DNA of 64,000 bases from Mangrovibacter plantisponsor (GCF_003182475.1 NZ_QGTS01000002.1:419526-483525), one strand, 5' to 3'. Positions 9,455-18,619 are shown, counted from the stretch's first letter. Made by a program: numbers and translations. The notes: generated from the letters alone by a model not told the origin.

Positions 9455-9468
9455 ACTAGTATGGTAGA
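9455..9468. promoter_or_regulatory. Candidate operator, copy 2 (ACTAGTATGGTAGA)
   Basis: This is the inverted partner of 9212-9225, 33 bases upstream of the dehydratase ATG. The pairing across a divergent promoter region suits a shared repressor or activator. Confidence 0.45.
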
Positions 9469-9501
9469 TAGCAATAACAGAGACAACAGGTGACGCTAAT
9501 T

Positions 9502-10569
9502 ATGCAAATGACGATGCGCTGGTTTGGACCAGACCAGGACAAAATCCCGCTGGAGTATTTCCGCCAGGTGCCAGGAGTGGAAGGTGTGGTCGGTGCGTTG
9601 TATGACGTACCGGTCGGGGAAGTCTGGCCGGAAGAGAAGATTCGCGCTCTGGTAGAGCAGGCTCACGCCGCAGGGCTTTCAATGGAAGTCATTGAAAGCG
9701 TAAATATTCATGATGATATCAAGATTGGCTGTTCCTCTCGTGACCAGTGGATTGCCAATTATCAGCAAACCATTCGTAGCCTGGCGAAGTTTGGCGTTAA
9801 AGTGATTTGCTATAACTTTATGCCGGTGTTCGACTGGATGAAAACGGACATGCAGTATGTGTTGCCGGATGGCTCACTGACCATGGCGTTTGAGAAAAAA
9901 GGGATTGATAAAACGCTGGAAGAAGTGGTGCGTGAAGTGCTGGATAACGCCAATGGTTTTGCTCTGCCGGGTTGGGAGCCAGAACGCCTGGCGCAGGTAC
10001 AAACACTGTTCGCCCGTTATCAGGATGTTGACGATAACAAACTGCGTGAAAACCTGGTCTACTTCCTGGAAGCCGTGGTTCCGGTATGCGAGGAAGTGGG
10101 TGTGAAAATGGCTATTCATCCTGATGATCCGCCGTACTCAATTTTTGGCCTGCCGCGCATTATTAAAAACCGCGACGACCTGGACTGGCTATGCAATGCG
10201 GTGGATTCACCGGCCAACGGAATTACGCTGTGCACCGGTTCCATTGCCGAAGACCCGGAAAATGATGTGTGCGCAATTCTGGCTGAATTCACCCGCCGTA
10301 AGCGTATCCACTTTGCCCATGTGCGTAATATCAAAATTACCCAGGGGAAAGATTTTTATGAATCCGCCCACCCGTCGCAATACGGTTCACTGGATATGTT
10401 CCAGGTGGTGAAAGCCCTGTATGACAACGGGTTCGATGGTTATATTCGCCCGGATCATGGCCGGTTTATTTGGGGTGAGACCGGGCGGCCAGGCTACGGC
10501 TTATATGACCGTGCGCTGGGTGTCACTTACCTGCTGGGTTTGTGGGAAGCATTAGAGAAACAACACTAA
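9502..10569 (+). CDS. uxuA: Mannonate dehydratase, short UxuA type
   Basis: The 355-residue protein carries UxuA hallmarks: MRWFGP at the N-terminus, VIESVNIHDDIKIG near residues 70-85, VICYNFMPVFDW near 105, MAIHPDDPP near 205, and the C-terminal HVRNIK and RPDHGR metal-site motifs. The enzyme dehydrates D-mannonate to 2-keto-3-deoxygluconate. It is shorter than the E. coli enzyme (394 residues by memory) and resembles the short type of Gram-positive bacteria. AGGTGA precedes the ATG used. Its divergent partner is rspB, and an RspR-like gene follows. It is probably a second, specialised copy rather than the main hexuronate gene. Confidence 0.85.
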   Translation: MQMTMRWFGPDQDKIPLEYFRQVPGVEGVVGALYDVPVGEVWPEEKIRALVEQAHAAGLSMEVIESVNIHDDIKIGCSSRDQWIANYQQTIRSLAKFGVKVICYNFMPVFDWMKTDMQYVLPDGSLTMAFEKKGIDKTLEEVVREVLDNANGFALPGWEPERLAQVQTLFARYQDVDDNKLRENLVYFLEAVVPVCEEVGVKMAIHPDDPPYSIFGLPRIIKNRDDLDWLCNAVDSPANGITLCTGSIAEDPENDVCAILAEFTRRKRIHFAHVRNIKITQGKDFYESAHPSQYGSLDMFQVVKALYDNGFDGYIRPDHGRFIWGETGRPGYGLYDRALGVTYLLGLWEALEKQH

Positions 10570-10910
10570 CAGCGGGCCTGGGTTGCTGAGTACAGCCTGC
10601 GAAGAACGCAGGCTGTTCCCGGCAGTGGCCTGGTGTTCAACCTGGCGAGCAGCAATATCAACAGGTAAATTGGCTTCTTGCCGGGTGGTGTGTTTATCTT
10701 CTGAACAATAGGGATCCTGCCAGACTCCTTATAGCGCAATAGCCCATCGTAACTGTCTCCTGGTTGGTGAAATATTCAGCAGAAAACGACATAAAAACAC
10801 TTCAGATCTGCGCAAATTGAACATTACTGCAGGTGTTAACACTCTGAGTTTACTCACTGAAAGCCCGTGATAAAGTATGTTACTCTACTGACTTCGCCCC
10901 TGATGCCTGA
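10570..10910. other. Intergenic region between the dehydratase and regulator genes
   Basis: It contains a short hairpin (CAGCCTGCG...CGCAGGCTG, near 10596-10614) after the dehydratase stop that may terminate its transcript. The remainder, up to the GntR start, shows no gene and should hold the regulator promoter. Confidence 0.5.
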
Positions 10911-11627
10911 ATGCCCATGTCCATTGTGAACGCCATGTCATTACCCCGACCAGTTTTGCTGAATAACCTGCCAGTAAATCAGCAGGTGTATCGCCATTTA
11001 CGCAAGGAAATCGTCGAGTGCGTTATTCCGCCGGGTTCATTGTTATCAGAAAAAGAGACTGCCAGCCGGTTTGGGGTGTCGCGCCAGCCAGTGCGCGAGG
11101 CATTTATTAAGCTGGCCGAAAGCGGTTTGGTGGTGATTCGCCCTCAGCGCGGTACGCTGGTCAGGCGTATTTCCGTGCGTCAGGTGAATGACGGGCGCTT
11201 TATTCGCAGTGCAATTGAATGCGCCATTGCGCGGCGTGCGGCGGAAAATGTCACGCCAGAGGATCTCGCTGCGCTGGAACAGCTGCTTAACCAGCAAAAG
11301 CTGGCAGCACAAAATCAAAATGCAGTGGAGTTTCTTGCGCTGGATGACCAGTTTCACCAAAAAATCGCCGAAATTGCCGGTTGCCCAATGGCCTGGGAAA
11401 CCATAGAAAATATTAAAGCAGCGATGGACCGGGTACGTTTTCTGACGTTGCGCGAGGTATCACCGCCTCCGGGGCTGATTATTCAGCACTACCGTATTTT
11501 TGACGCGCTGGCGAGCGGTAACCCCGATGAAGCAGAGGCCGCAACCCGCTCTCATTTGCTATTGCTGAGAAACACTATGGTGCCGGTAGACCAGCAAAAC
11601 CCGGACTGGTTTGAACACGAAGAGTAA
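10911..11627 (+). CDS. rspR: GntR/FadR-family regulator, RspR (YdfH) type
   Basis: The 238-residue protein has an N-terminal winged helix (VNQQVYRHLRKEIVECVIPPGS, LSEKETASRFGVSRQPVREA near residues 25-70) and a C-terminal FCD ligand domain with metal-binding His/Asp residues (DDQFHQKIAEIAGCP, RSHL). It follows E. coli YdfH/RspR closely, including SRQPVREAFIKLAE. RspR regulates rspAB in E. coli, so this gene probably controls the rspB and dehydratase promoters through the paired sites at 9212 and 9455. Several nearby ATG codons make the exact start uncertain, and none has a strong ribosome-binding site. Confidence 0.8.
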   Translation: MPMSIVNAMSLPRPVLLNNLPVNQQVYRHLRKEIVECVIPPGSLLSEKETASRFGVSRQPVREAFIKLAESGLVVIRPQRGTLVRRISVRQVNDGRFIRSAIECAIARRAAENVTPEDLAALEQLLNQQKLAAQNQNAVEFLALDDQFHQKIAEIAGCPMAWETIENIKAAMDRVRFLTLREVSPPPGLIIQHYRIFDALASGNPDEAEAATRSHLLLLRNTMVPVDQQNPDWFEHEE

Positions 11628-11642
11628 GTGGCATTGATGAAA

Positions 11643-11669
11643 AACGGCGAACCCTGAGGATTCGCCGTT
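11643..11669 (-). terminator. Terminator between rspR and the alcohol dehydrogenase gene
   Basis: A 9-bp stem (AACGGCGAA/TTCGCCGTT) is followed by TTTTT on the minus strand. It serves the dehydrogenase and may also end the rspR transcript. Confidence 0.75.
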
Positions 11670-11699
11670 GGTTATTTCAGATTCAAAAAAAACAGGTAA

Positions 11700-12746
11700 T
11701 CAGGCGGTTAATGACGCCATGTCAATCACAAAACGGTGCGCCAGGTCGCCTTTGGCTAAGCGGGCAAATGCATCGTTGATTTGGTCGATGTTGATCATTT
11801 CGCATTCCGGGTACACATCATGCTCGGCACAGAAATCCAGCACTTCCTGGGTTTCTGCGATACCACCAATCAGTGAACCCGCAATACGGCGGCGGCCAAA
11901 TACCAGCGGCACCGTCATTAGCTCTTCGAGCGGGCCTACCTGGCCAACAACCACTAACGTTCCGTCGATATCCAGCAGTGGGGCATAAATGCTGACATCA
12001 TGCTTCACTGGTGCGGTATCAATGATCAGATCAAATGACGCGGTGGCTGCTTCCATTGCCCCAGCATCCGAAGAAGCGAGAATGCCTTTGGCACCCAGTT
12101 CAATGGCTTCTTTTTCTTTGGCTTTGGAACGGCTGATGGCAGTGACTTCTGCACCCATGGCATGAGCCAGTTTCACTGCCATATGGCCTAAGCCACCCAG
12201 CCCGATAACACCCACGCGGCTGCCTTTGGTCACGTTCCAGGTACGCAGAGGTGAGAATGTGGTTATCCCGGCACACAGAATTGGCGCGGCTTTGGCGAGA
12301 TCCATGTTTTCAGGAATACGCAGTACAAATTCTTCACGCACCACGATATGTTTCGAATAACCGCCCTGGGTAATTTCACCAGTGATGCGGTCTGGTGAGC
12401 CGTAGGTGGGCGTCATGCCGTGGCGGCAGTATTGCTCTTCACCGTGTTCACACTGGTCGCAATGCTGGCAGCTGTCCACCATACAACCAACGGCGACGCG
12501 GTCACCGGCTTTATATTTGGTCACATCCGGGCCGACAGAACGCACGACACCAACAATTTCATGGCCTGGTACCAGAGGGTAAGGTTGTGGGCCCCAGTCG
12601 CCATTGACGGTATGTAAATCGGAGTGGCACACACCGCAATACAAAATCTCAATTGCGACATCGTTCTGGCGCAATTCACGACGTTCGAAGTGGTAAGGCT
12701 TGAGCGCTGAGTCCGCAGAATGGGCTGCATATCCGACAGTTTTCAT
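11700..12746 (-). CDS. Zinc-dependent NADP alcohol dehydrogenase, YahK / cinnamyl-alcohol type
   Basis: The 348-residue enzyme shows CGVCHSDLH and PGHEIVG (catalytic zinc), GCMVDSCQHCDQCEHGEEQYC (structural zinc) and GLGGLGHMAVKLA (cofactor loop, about residue 178). This is the YahK/AdhC group, which reduces a broad range of aldehydes with NADPH. It is monocistronic, convergent with rspR and ended by the hairpin at 11643. No neighbour suggests a dedicated pathway; aldehyde detoxification is the usual role. Confidence 0.85.
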   Translation of the reverse strand: MKTVGYAAHSADSALKPYHFERRELRQNDVAIEILYCGVCHSDLHTVNGDWGPQPYPLVPGHEIVGVVRSVGPDVTKYKAGDRVAVGCMVDSCQHCDQCEHGEEQYCRHGMTPTYGSPDRITGEITQGGYSKHIVVREEFVLRIPENMDLAKAAPILCAGITTFSPLRTWNVTKGSRVGVIGLGGLGHMAVKLAHAMGAEVTAISRSKAKEKEAIELGAKGILASSDAGAMEAATASFDLIIDTAPVKHDVSIYAPLLDIDGTLVVVGQVGPLEELMTVPLVFGRRRIAGSLIGGIAETQEVLDFCAEHDVYPECEMINIDQINDAFARLAKGDLAHRFVIDMASLTA

Positions 12747-13310
12747 AACGTTATTGATCCCATGTAGTGATGTAAGTAGGGAGGCATTCCTGTTTGGTCA
12801 CTGAGCCAGGTTTTGCTTGCGGCACAGTGAAAAGATAGGGGAAACCCTGAAGACAGCGTGATGCAGGTAGCAATGGCTGTTCTACGACTAATAAGCATAG
12901 CTGCCCGCAACGGAATTTGTTTTAGCAATATGGGGTGTTGAGCACCTGGATTTTTCCTGAAAACGTTGTTTTACAGCCAGTTGGGGCTAAGCACTCAATA
13001 ATCAGCGCACCACTGCGCCGGGCAGTGGTGCGCTGCACTATGGTAATGCTTCACCGTTGTGCAATTTTTACGCTCAGGTGCTGTGTGGCGGGTAGCCCGG
13101 TCGCATTGGTGGTTAGTTACAGAATAAAAATTTTACGCACAGCGCTGCGGGGGTCCCGCACCAGACGGACTGCGCGAAAAGCGGCTGGCTGAATATTTCT
13201 CTTTGTTTTTCCCTGGGAATTTATCCTGGCACTGGCATTGCATAGGGTTGTATATACATGGCCGGAAGACTTCCGGTATTGGCTTGTTCGTTTAACCCAA
13301 GGAAACCGCT
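12747..13310. other. Intergenic region with a perfect hairpin, upstream of the ABC/dehydrogenase operon
   Basis: The main feature is a perfect 12-bp stem at 13006-13033 with a four-base GCCG loop and no T-run. Reading frames here (for instance 12935-13192 on the plus strand) have Arg/Cys-rich composition and no convincing start, so I do not call a gene. The operon promoter should lie between about 13040 and 13290. Confidence 0.5.
13006..13033. repeat. Perfect 12-bp inverted repeat with 4-base loop
   Basis: Arms are GCGCACCACTGC and its exact complement. The absence of a T-run argues against a standard terminator; it may be a REP-like element or a transcript-processing hairpin. Confidence 0.6.
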
Positions 13311-14297
13311 ATGCCTTTTCTCCATGCAGTTAAAAAAACGCTAATCACGCTGTGTGTTGTCGGTGGCATGTCCGCCTCTTTACAAGGTGCTTATGCAGCC
13401 GATACCGCCGCTGTTAAGATGGGCATAGAACCCTGGCTGGGCTACGGGCAGTGGCATATTGCTTCCAGCAAGGGCCTGTTCAAACAAGAAGGCCTCAGCA
13501 AAGTGGATGTGATTAACTTTGCTGAAGACAAAGATATTAATGCCGCACTCGCCAGTGGGCAGATAGATGTTGCCAATATTGCCACCCACACCGCCATGGG
13601 CATGATTTCTGCAGGTTTACCCGTGAAAATCGTGCTGATGCTCGACCAAAGTAATACCGCTGATGCCATGCTGGCTACCAAGGATGTCACAAGCCTTAAA
13701 GACCTGAAAGGCAAAGAAGTGGCATACGAAGAAGGAACAACCAGCGATATCCTGTTGCGTAGCGCGCTGGCCTCTGCCGGTCTTGCGTATTCTGATATTA
13801 AACCTGTCCCGATGCCTGCCGCTTCTGCCGGAAGCGCGATTATTGCCGGGCGTGTACCCGTTGCCGTTACTTACGAGCCGTACCTGACGGTTGCGAAAAA
13901 AGGCGACCCGAGCCTGAAAGTGCTGTTCAGTGGCGCATCTGACCCGGGTTTGATTAGTGACGTGCTGGTGGTTCGTGATGATTTCATTCAACAGCACCCG
14001 AAAGAGTTGAGTGCGCTTATCAAAACCTGGGGTGCCGCGCTGGACTATTACAATGCGCACACCACCGAAGGGCGGGCGATTATCTCGAAAGCAGTGGGTG
14101 CCTCGCCAGAAGACCTGGCAACTGCGTTTGACGGGATTAAGTACTACTCGCTGGCAGATAACAAGGCGCATCTGTCCCATGACTTCACCACCAAAACTTT
14201 CCCACATATTTTAAAAGCCGCCACATCCGCCGGGATTGTGACGCAGCCTGTTACTCCGGCGCAAACCATTGATGCCAGTTTTGTTAACGCACAATAG
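13311..14297 (+). CDS. NitT/TauT-family ABC transporter substrate-binding protein
   Basis: The 328-residue protein has a signal peptide ending near GAYAADT and the SSuA/TauA-type fold: GIEPWLGYGQWHIASSKGLFKQEGL near residues 38-62 and ALASGQIDVANIATHTAMGMISAGLPVKIV near 80-110. Relatives bind taurine, alkanesulfonates, nitrate, thiamin precursors or aromatic acids in the periplasm. AAGGAA precedes the ATG. It is the first gene of a seven-gene operon, and a hairpin after it (14318-14344) could give it higher expression than the membrane genes. A sulfonate ligand is inferred from the downstream HpsN-like enzyme. Confidence 0.85.
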   Translation: MPFLHAVKKTLITLCVVGGMSASLQGAYAADTAAVKMGIEPWLGYGQWHIASSKGLFKQEGLSKVDVINFAEDKDINAALASGQIDVANIATHTAMGMISAGLPVKIVLMLDQSNTADAMLATKDVTSLKDLKGKEVAYEEGTTSDILLRSALASAGLAYSDIKPVPMPAASAGSAIIAGRVPVAVTYEPYLTVAKKGDPSLKVLFSGASDPGLISDVLVVRDDFIQQHPKELSALIKTWGAALDYYNAHTTEGRAIISKAVGASPEDLATAFDGIKYYSLADNKAHLSHDFTTKTFPHILKAATSAGIVTQPVTPAQTIDASFVNAQ

Positions 14298-14317
14298 TGA
14301 TGCCAGGAACCTGTGTT

Positions 14318-14344
14318 GCGCCCGTGACAGCCATTCACGGGCGC
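14318..14344 (+). promoter_or_regulatory. Intra-operon hairpin after the binding-protein gene
   Basis: A perfect 10-bp stem (GCGCCCGTGA/TCACGGGCGC) without a T-run lies between the binding-protein stop and the permease start. Such hairpins commonly protect or separate the abundant binding-protein message. Confidence 0.55.
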
Positions 14345-14372
14345 TGCATAAATTGCACTGACCGGAGGAAAC

Positions 14373-15218
14373 ATGAGTGCGATAGAACTGCAACGCACCC
14401 GCCAGCGGGGGAAAAAACGGCGCCAGCCCGGCAGGTTATTAACCATAGGTAAAGAGCCATCGCGCGGGCAGTTTCTGGGTATCGCCGCACTGGTGTTTAT
14501 CCTGCTGTTGCTGGCCTGGTGGCTGGCAACCGCTTCTGGAGCTATCAAACCTATTTTTTTACCGGGGATCCCCAGTGTCTGGCATCGCTTAGTCACCCTT
14601 GCGCAAAACGGAACACTGCAAAGCGATATTGGCAGCAGTTTGTACCGCATGGCAATCGCCTTCGCAATTTCGTCTGTGATGTCCATTGTGATTGGTGTGC
14701 TGGCCGGGTGTTATGGGCTTTTCAAGGCGATTGTTGAGCCACTGGTCGATTTTATCCGCTATATGCCAGTAGTGGCTTTTGTGCCACTGACCATTTTGTG
14801 GACCGGCACTGATGACTTCCAAAAATTTCTGGTTATCTGGATTGGCACTTTTTTCCAGCAAGTGCTGATGATGATTGATGCGGTGAAGCGTGTGCCAACG
14901 GATTTTGTCGGCCTGGGGAGAACACTGGGGTTATCCGACAGAAAAATATTACTGCGCATTGTTATTCCTTCGGCCTTTCCCGCTATTTGGGATGCATTGC
15001 GTATTAGCCTTGGCTGGGCGTGGACCTGGCTGGTACTGGCAGAACTGGTGGCGTCAACCTCCGGGCTTGGCTACCGTATTGTGGTTTCACAGCGCTATTT
15101 CCAGACAGACACCATTATTGGTTACATCCTGCTACTGGGCTTTCTTGGCCTGATAACCGACCAACTTATGCGCTCAGCCGAACGGGTGCTGTTCCGCTAT
15201 AACCGGAGGCGTTCCTGA
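14373..15218 (+). CDS. NitT/TauT-family ABC transporter permease
   Basis: The 281-residue inner-membrane protein begins with a basic cytoplasmic segment (QRTRQRGKKRRQ) followed by about six helices. The EAA loop near residues 170-195 reads VPTDFVGLGRTLGLSDRKILLRIVIPSAFP and contacts the ATPase. It resembles TauC/SsuC. CCGGAGGAAAC precedes the ATG. Its stop codon overlaps the start of the ATPase gene (TGATG), so the two are translationally coupled. Confidence 0.85.
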   Translation: MSAIELQRTRQRGKKRRQPGRLLTIGKEPSRGQFLGIAALVFILLLLAWWLATASGAIKPIFLPGIPSVWHRLVTLAQNGTLQSDIGSSLYRMAIAFAISSVMSIVIGVLAGCYGLFKAIVEPLVDFIRYMPVVAFVPLTILWTGTDDFQKFLVIWIGTFFQQVLMMIDAVKRVPTDFVGLGRTLGLSDRKILLRIVIPSAFPAIWDALRISLGWAWTWLVLAELVASTSGLGYRIVVSQRYFQTDTIIGYILLLGFLGLITDQLMRSAERVLFRYNRRRS

Positions 15219-15976
15219 TGGCGACACTCAAGCTGAATAATCTGGAGAAAAGCTTTCCGGCAGGCAAAAACCGGCACCGGGTGCTGAAAGGTATAGATCT
15301 GACGCTGCATGAAAATGAGTTTGTCTCTGTAGTGGGCACTTCCGGGTGCGGCAAAAGCACCTTGCTTTCTATTGCTGCAGGTCTTGAACCCTTCGACAGC
15401 GGTGATGTGCTGGTGGATGACCAGCCTATTGAAGGGCCGGGGCTTGACCGCGGAGTGGTTTTCCAGTCTTACACATTACTGCCCTGGTTAACTGCGCGGG
15501 GCAATATTGAATTTGCCCTTAAAGCGGCGGGTGTACCAGCCCGAGATTGCCCGGCTATTGCGCAGCAGCACCTGGAGCTGGTCAAGCTGGGGCACGCGGG
15601 CGACCGCTGGCCGGGTGAACTGTCCGGGGGCATGAAGCAGCGGGTGGCGATTGCCCGGGCGCTGTCTTACCGGCCCAAAATCCTGCTGATGGATGAGCCC
15701 TTTGGCGCACTGGATGCCATGACACGCCACCAAATGCAGCAACTTTTAATCGAAATCTGGGAAAAACACCGCCTGACAGTGATGTTTGTTACCCATGACA
15801 TCGAAGAAGCAGTCTGGCTTTCTGACCGTATTGTGGTCATGGGACAGGGGAACATTGACACCACATTCCCGGTTGACCTGCCACGCCCGCGCAATGACGG
15901 GGTGAACCGCACAGCCCGCTTTATCGACCTTCAGCATGAAGTGCTCAGCTGTATTCAGCAGCATGCAATTAACTAA
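15218..15976 (+). CDS. NitT/TauT-family ABC transporter ATP-binding protein
   Basis: The 252-residue ATPase has a complete set of motifs: Walker A GTSGCGKST (about residue 44), Q-loop FQSYTLLPWLT, signature LSGGMKQRVAIARAL (about 135-150), Walker B ILLMDEP and switch His in VTHDIEEA. It is of the SsuB/TauB type and powers import by the two upstream components. The next gene follows after 25 bases. Confidence 0.9.
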   Translation: MATLKLNNLEKSFPAGKNRHRVLKGIDLTLHENEFVSVVGTSGCGKSTLLSIAAGLEPFDSGDVLVDDQPIEGPGLDRGVVFQSYTLLPWLTARGNIEFALKAAGVPARDCPAIAQQHLELVKLGHAGDRWPGELSGGMKQRVAIARALSYRPKILLMDEPFGALDAMTRHQMQQLLIEIWEKHRLTVMFVTHDIEEAVWLSDRIVVMGQGNIDTTFPVDLPRPRNDGVNRTARFIDLQHEVLSCIQQHAIN

Positions 15977-16001
15977 TTGAACATTGAGGAACTGATAACC
16001 C

Positions 16002-17330
16002 ATGCCTGTATCATTTCATGATCTCACCGGGGCGGATGCTCTGCCTGAAGCGCTGTTTAAGCGTACCGAATCGGACCTCTCTTTTTTCGTTGATAAAGTG
16101 AAGCCGATTATTGAAGCCGTGCGCACCGAAGGCGACCAGGCGCTGATACGCTTTGCCCGTGAATTTGATGGCGTCCAGCCTGAGACATTCTCAATCCAGG
16201 TTCAGGAAGAAGAGTTTGATGCAGCCTTTGAGCGTGTAGACCCGGAAGTTATTGAGTCTATTCGCTTCTCAGTGGAAAACGTGCGCGCGTTTCATGAAGC
16301 GCAAAAACCGGAAGAGATGTGGTGGAAAGAGATGCGCCCGGGTGCGTTTGCCGGTGATCGCCATGTGCCTATTGATGCAGTGGCCTGCTATGTGCCGCGT
16401 GGCAAGGGGTCATTTCCCAGTGTGTTGATCATGACCGCCGTGCCTGCTGTAGTGGCGGGGGTTCCACTGCCAGTGGTTATTACACCTCCCGGGCCGGATG
16501 GCACCGTGGATGATGCCACGCTGGTTGCCGCGCGCCTGGTGGGTATTAAATCTGTGTATAAATGCGGTGGTGCCCAGGGTGTGGCGGCAGTGGCATATGG
16601 CACGCAAAGTGTACCGAAATGCCTGAAAATCGTTGGGCCGGGTAGCCCGTGGGTGGTGGCAGCAAAACGCCAGCTTACGCACCTGCTGGACCCGGGTGTT
16701 CCGGCAGGCCCGAGCGAAAGCCTGATTCTGGCAGACGACACAGTAAACGGTGCGCTGGCAGCACTGGATTTGTTGATAGAGTCTGAACACGGGCCAGATT
16801 CCTCTGCTTACCTGGTTACCTCCAGCCGCCGCGTGGCAGAAGAAGCTATCGCCGCATTACCCGGTTACTGGGAAAAAATTGGCGACAAACGCGCCGGGTT
16901 CTCGCAATCCGTGTTGTGCGGCGAACATGGTGGTGTGGTGCTTACCCGTGATTTCGCAACAGCGATTGATTTTGTTAACCAGTATGCCCCGGAGCACCTG
17001 GAGATCCTGGCGGCTGAGCCAATGGCTGTGATGATGAAAATTCGCAATGCCGGTGAAATTTTACTGGGTGAATATTCTCCTATCACGCTGGGTAACTTCG
17101 TGCTTGGGCCCAATGCGGTATTGCCAACCAACAGTGCGGCCAAAACAGCCGGGCCACTCTCAGTTTCAGATTATATGAAGCGGGTTTCTGTGGCTTATGT
17201 CACCAGCGAGGGTTACCAGGAGCTGGCGCCCAAAGCCAAACGTTTTGCCGAATATGAAGGTTTCCCCGGCCATGCGCTGGCGGTATCTGCATTGCGTGGC
17301 CCGTTACTCAAGGGAGGTAACAATGGCTGA
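16002..17330 (+). CDS. Histidinol-dehydrogenase-family enzyme, sulfopropanediol 3-dehydrogenase (HpsN)-like
   Basis: The 442-residue protein follows the HisD fold but matches the HpsN branch in its second half (LGNFVLGPNAVLPT, SVSDYMKRVSVAYVTSEGY, EGFPGHALAV). The catalytic Glu-His pair is present in YAPEHLEIL (about residue 329). Positions I recall as substrate or zinc ligands in true HisD differ: the Asp of the SAGDY motif is Asn, and the histidinol-contacting His of TNHVLPT is Ala. HpsN oxidises R-2,3-dihydroxypropane-1-sulfonate to sulfolactate with two NAD+. A taurine-type importer upstream fits a sulfonate, but another vicinal-diol alcohol is possible. Confidence 0.75.
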   Translation: MPVSFHDLTGADALPEALFKRTESDLSFFVDKVKPIIEAVRTEGDQALIRFAREFDGVQPETFSIQVQEEEFDAAFERVDPEVIESIRFSVENVRAFHEAQKPEEMWWKEMRPGAFAGDRHVPIDAVACYVPRGKGSFPSVLIMTAVPAVVAGVPLPVVITPPGPDGTVDDATLVAARLVGIKSVYKCGGAQGVAAVAYGTQSVPKCLKIVGPGSPWVVAAKRQLTHLLDPGVPAGPSESLILADDTVNGALAALDLLIESEHGPDSSAYLVTSSRRVAEEAIAALPGYWEKIGDKRAGFSQSVLCGEHGGVVLTRDFATAIDFVNQYAPEHLEILAAEPMAVMMKIRNAGEILLGEYSPITLGNFVLGPNAVLPTNSAAKTAGPLSVSDYMKRVSVAYVTSEGYQELAPKAKRFAEYEGFPGHALAVSALRGPLLKGGNNG

Positions 17331-18618
17331 GGCCACGCTGCCCCCGCTTGCCGCAGAGGCAAGGCGCCTGACCCTGGCGGGAGAGTGGCAGGCGGCCTGC
17401 GAAAAACTGCGCCAGTTAATCAGTGAAGTAACCGGCGTGCAGGCGCTGGATATCGTGATTAACCAGGACCAGTACAGCCTGAACTCCCTGAATGGCCGGG
17501 TGGCTCTGGCAGATGGCCGGTCACTGTTTTTTAAATATCACCACGAAGAAGGTGAAGACCAGACTATCACCGAATATTACCGGGCAACGTTATTGCGTAA
17601 CCACGGTTTTAGCGTGGATGTGCCACTGTATGCCTGCGGTGAACCTGGCCGGCAAATTCTGTTATACAGCCTGCGTGATGACCGCAGGCTGGCTGATGTG
17701 TGTTATGAAATTGAAGCCGGGCGGGGCGATAACACGATGGCGGCAGTGGTGGCGGCGCAGCAGGAAGCCGACAACGCTATTCTGGCGCACACCTTACCGA
17801 CTTTGCAAAGTGGCACCACCGCTGATGTAGAAGCCGAGGCTATCCATCAGTTGTTCTGGCACCGCCTGGTGTCACCGGGGAAACCCACTGGCCTTGGCGG
17901 GCGCGTGGCACAGTTCTATGTTGACCAGACATTCCAGTTAGGTGAAGTGAGCTTAACCTGGAACCAGCTCTGCCACCTGCACTGGCGCATTAACGGCGTG
18001 AACTATGCCCACAGCCTGCGCGACTTGTTTTTGGAAGCAGGGCAGGTACTGGCTCCGGCGGCGCTCGCCCACCATGGTGTGGTGGTGGCTCACGGAGATG
18101 CCCACAACGCCAACGTCTGGTATGACACAACCGGCCTGTCTCCCCGTCTGGTCAGTTTCGACCCGGCTTTTGCGGGGGCCAGCATCCCGGCTTTGCTTGC
18201 CGAAATTAAAGCGACATTTCATAACATTTTTGCTCACCCTTGCTGGCTGTATGAACCGCAGGAAGCAGCTCGCCGTTACCAGGTTGCAGTGCGGGTGGAT
18301 GGCGATACGCTGGTGGTTGACCACAACTGGTCCCTGACACCACTGCGTGCGGCTTTTCTTACCAGCAAAGGCGACCACTACTGGCAACCACTGCTGGCGG
18401 CACTGCGCGCCCGGGGGAGTTTGCCGGACAACTGGCAACGCATTGTGCGCCTGGGGTTGTTTTGTTGCCCAACGCTTGTGATGAACCTGCGTGGTGGCGA
18501 AAACAGCCAGCATAACCCGGTGAGCAGTGCTCTGGGGTTAGCGGTGGCGGTCATGCTGGGAAGTGGCGGAAATGACGCTTTCAGCCAGTGGCTGAATGGT
18601 CTGTTACAGGAGGCATAA
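17323..18618 (+). CDS. APH-fold small-molecule kinase in a dehydrogenase operon
   Basis: The 431-residue protein carries the protein-kinase-like motifs of aminoglycoside/choline kinases: an ATP-binding Lys in SLFFKYHHEEGED (about residue 70), a pairing Glu in TITEYYRATLL, the catalytic loop HGDAHNANVWYD (about 260-271) and the metal Asp in VSFDPAFAG. All key residues are intact, so it is probably an active kinase. Its start overlaps the upstream stop by eight bases with AGGAGGT before it, so the two are coupled. No resistance context is visible; I infer phosphorylation of the operon substrate or an intermediate. The function is not known to me. Confidence 0.7.
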   Translation: MAEATLPPLAAEARRLTLAGEWQAACEKLRQLISEVTGVQALDIVINQDQYSLNSLNGRVALADGRSLFFKYHHEEGEDQTITEYYRATLLRNHGFSVDVPLYACGEPGRQILLYSLRDDRRLADVCYEIEAGRGDNTMAAVVAAQQEADNAILAHTLPTLQSGTTADVEAEAIHQLFWHRLVSPGKPTGLGGRVAQFYVDQTFQLGEVSLTWNQLCHLHWRINGVNYAHSLRDLFLEAGQVLAPAALAHHGVVVAHGDAHNANVWYDTTGLSPRLVSFDPAFAGASIPALLAEIKATFHNIFAHPCWLYEPQEAARRYQVAVRVDGDTLVVDHNWSLTPLRAAFLTSKGDHYWQPLLAALRARGSLPDNWQRIVRLGLFCCPTLVMNLRGGENSQHNPVSSALGLAVAVMLGSGGNDAFSQWLNGLLQEA

Positions 18619-18619
18619 C

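Larger units (their letters stand above)
9167..9501. promoter_or_regulatory. Divergent AT-rich promoter region between rspB and the mannonate dehydratase gene
   Basis: The region is very AT-rich in the middle (about 9295-9400) and holds two inverted copies of a 14-bp motif, annotated separately, one near each gene. No further gene is seen. Confidence 0.6.

Noticed and set aside
12935..13192. 85-codon plus-strand ORF upstream of the ABC operon
   Set aside because: It is Arg/Cys-rich, runs through a perfect hairpin and lacks a convincing start.
16002..17330. Housekeeping hisD
   Set aside because: No other his genes are near, positions I recall as HisD substrate and zinc ligands differ, and the second half follows the HpsN branch.
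17323..18618. Aminoglycoside resistance gene
   Set aside because: The fold is shared, but the gene is translationally coupled inside a catabolic operon with no resistance or mobile context.
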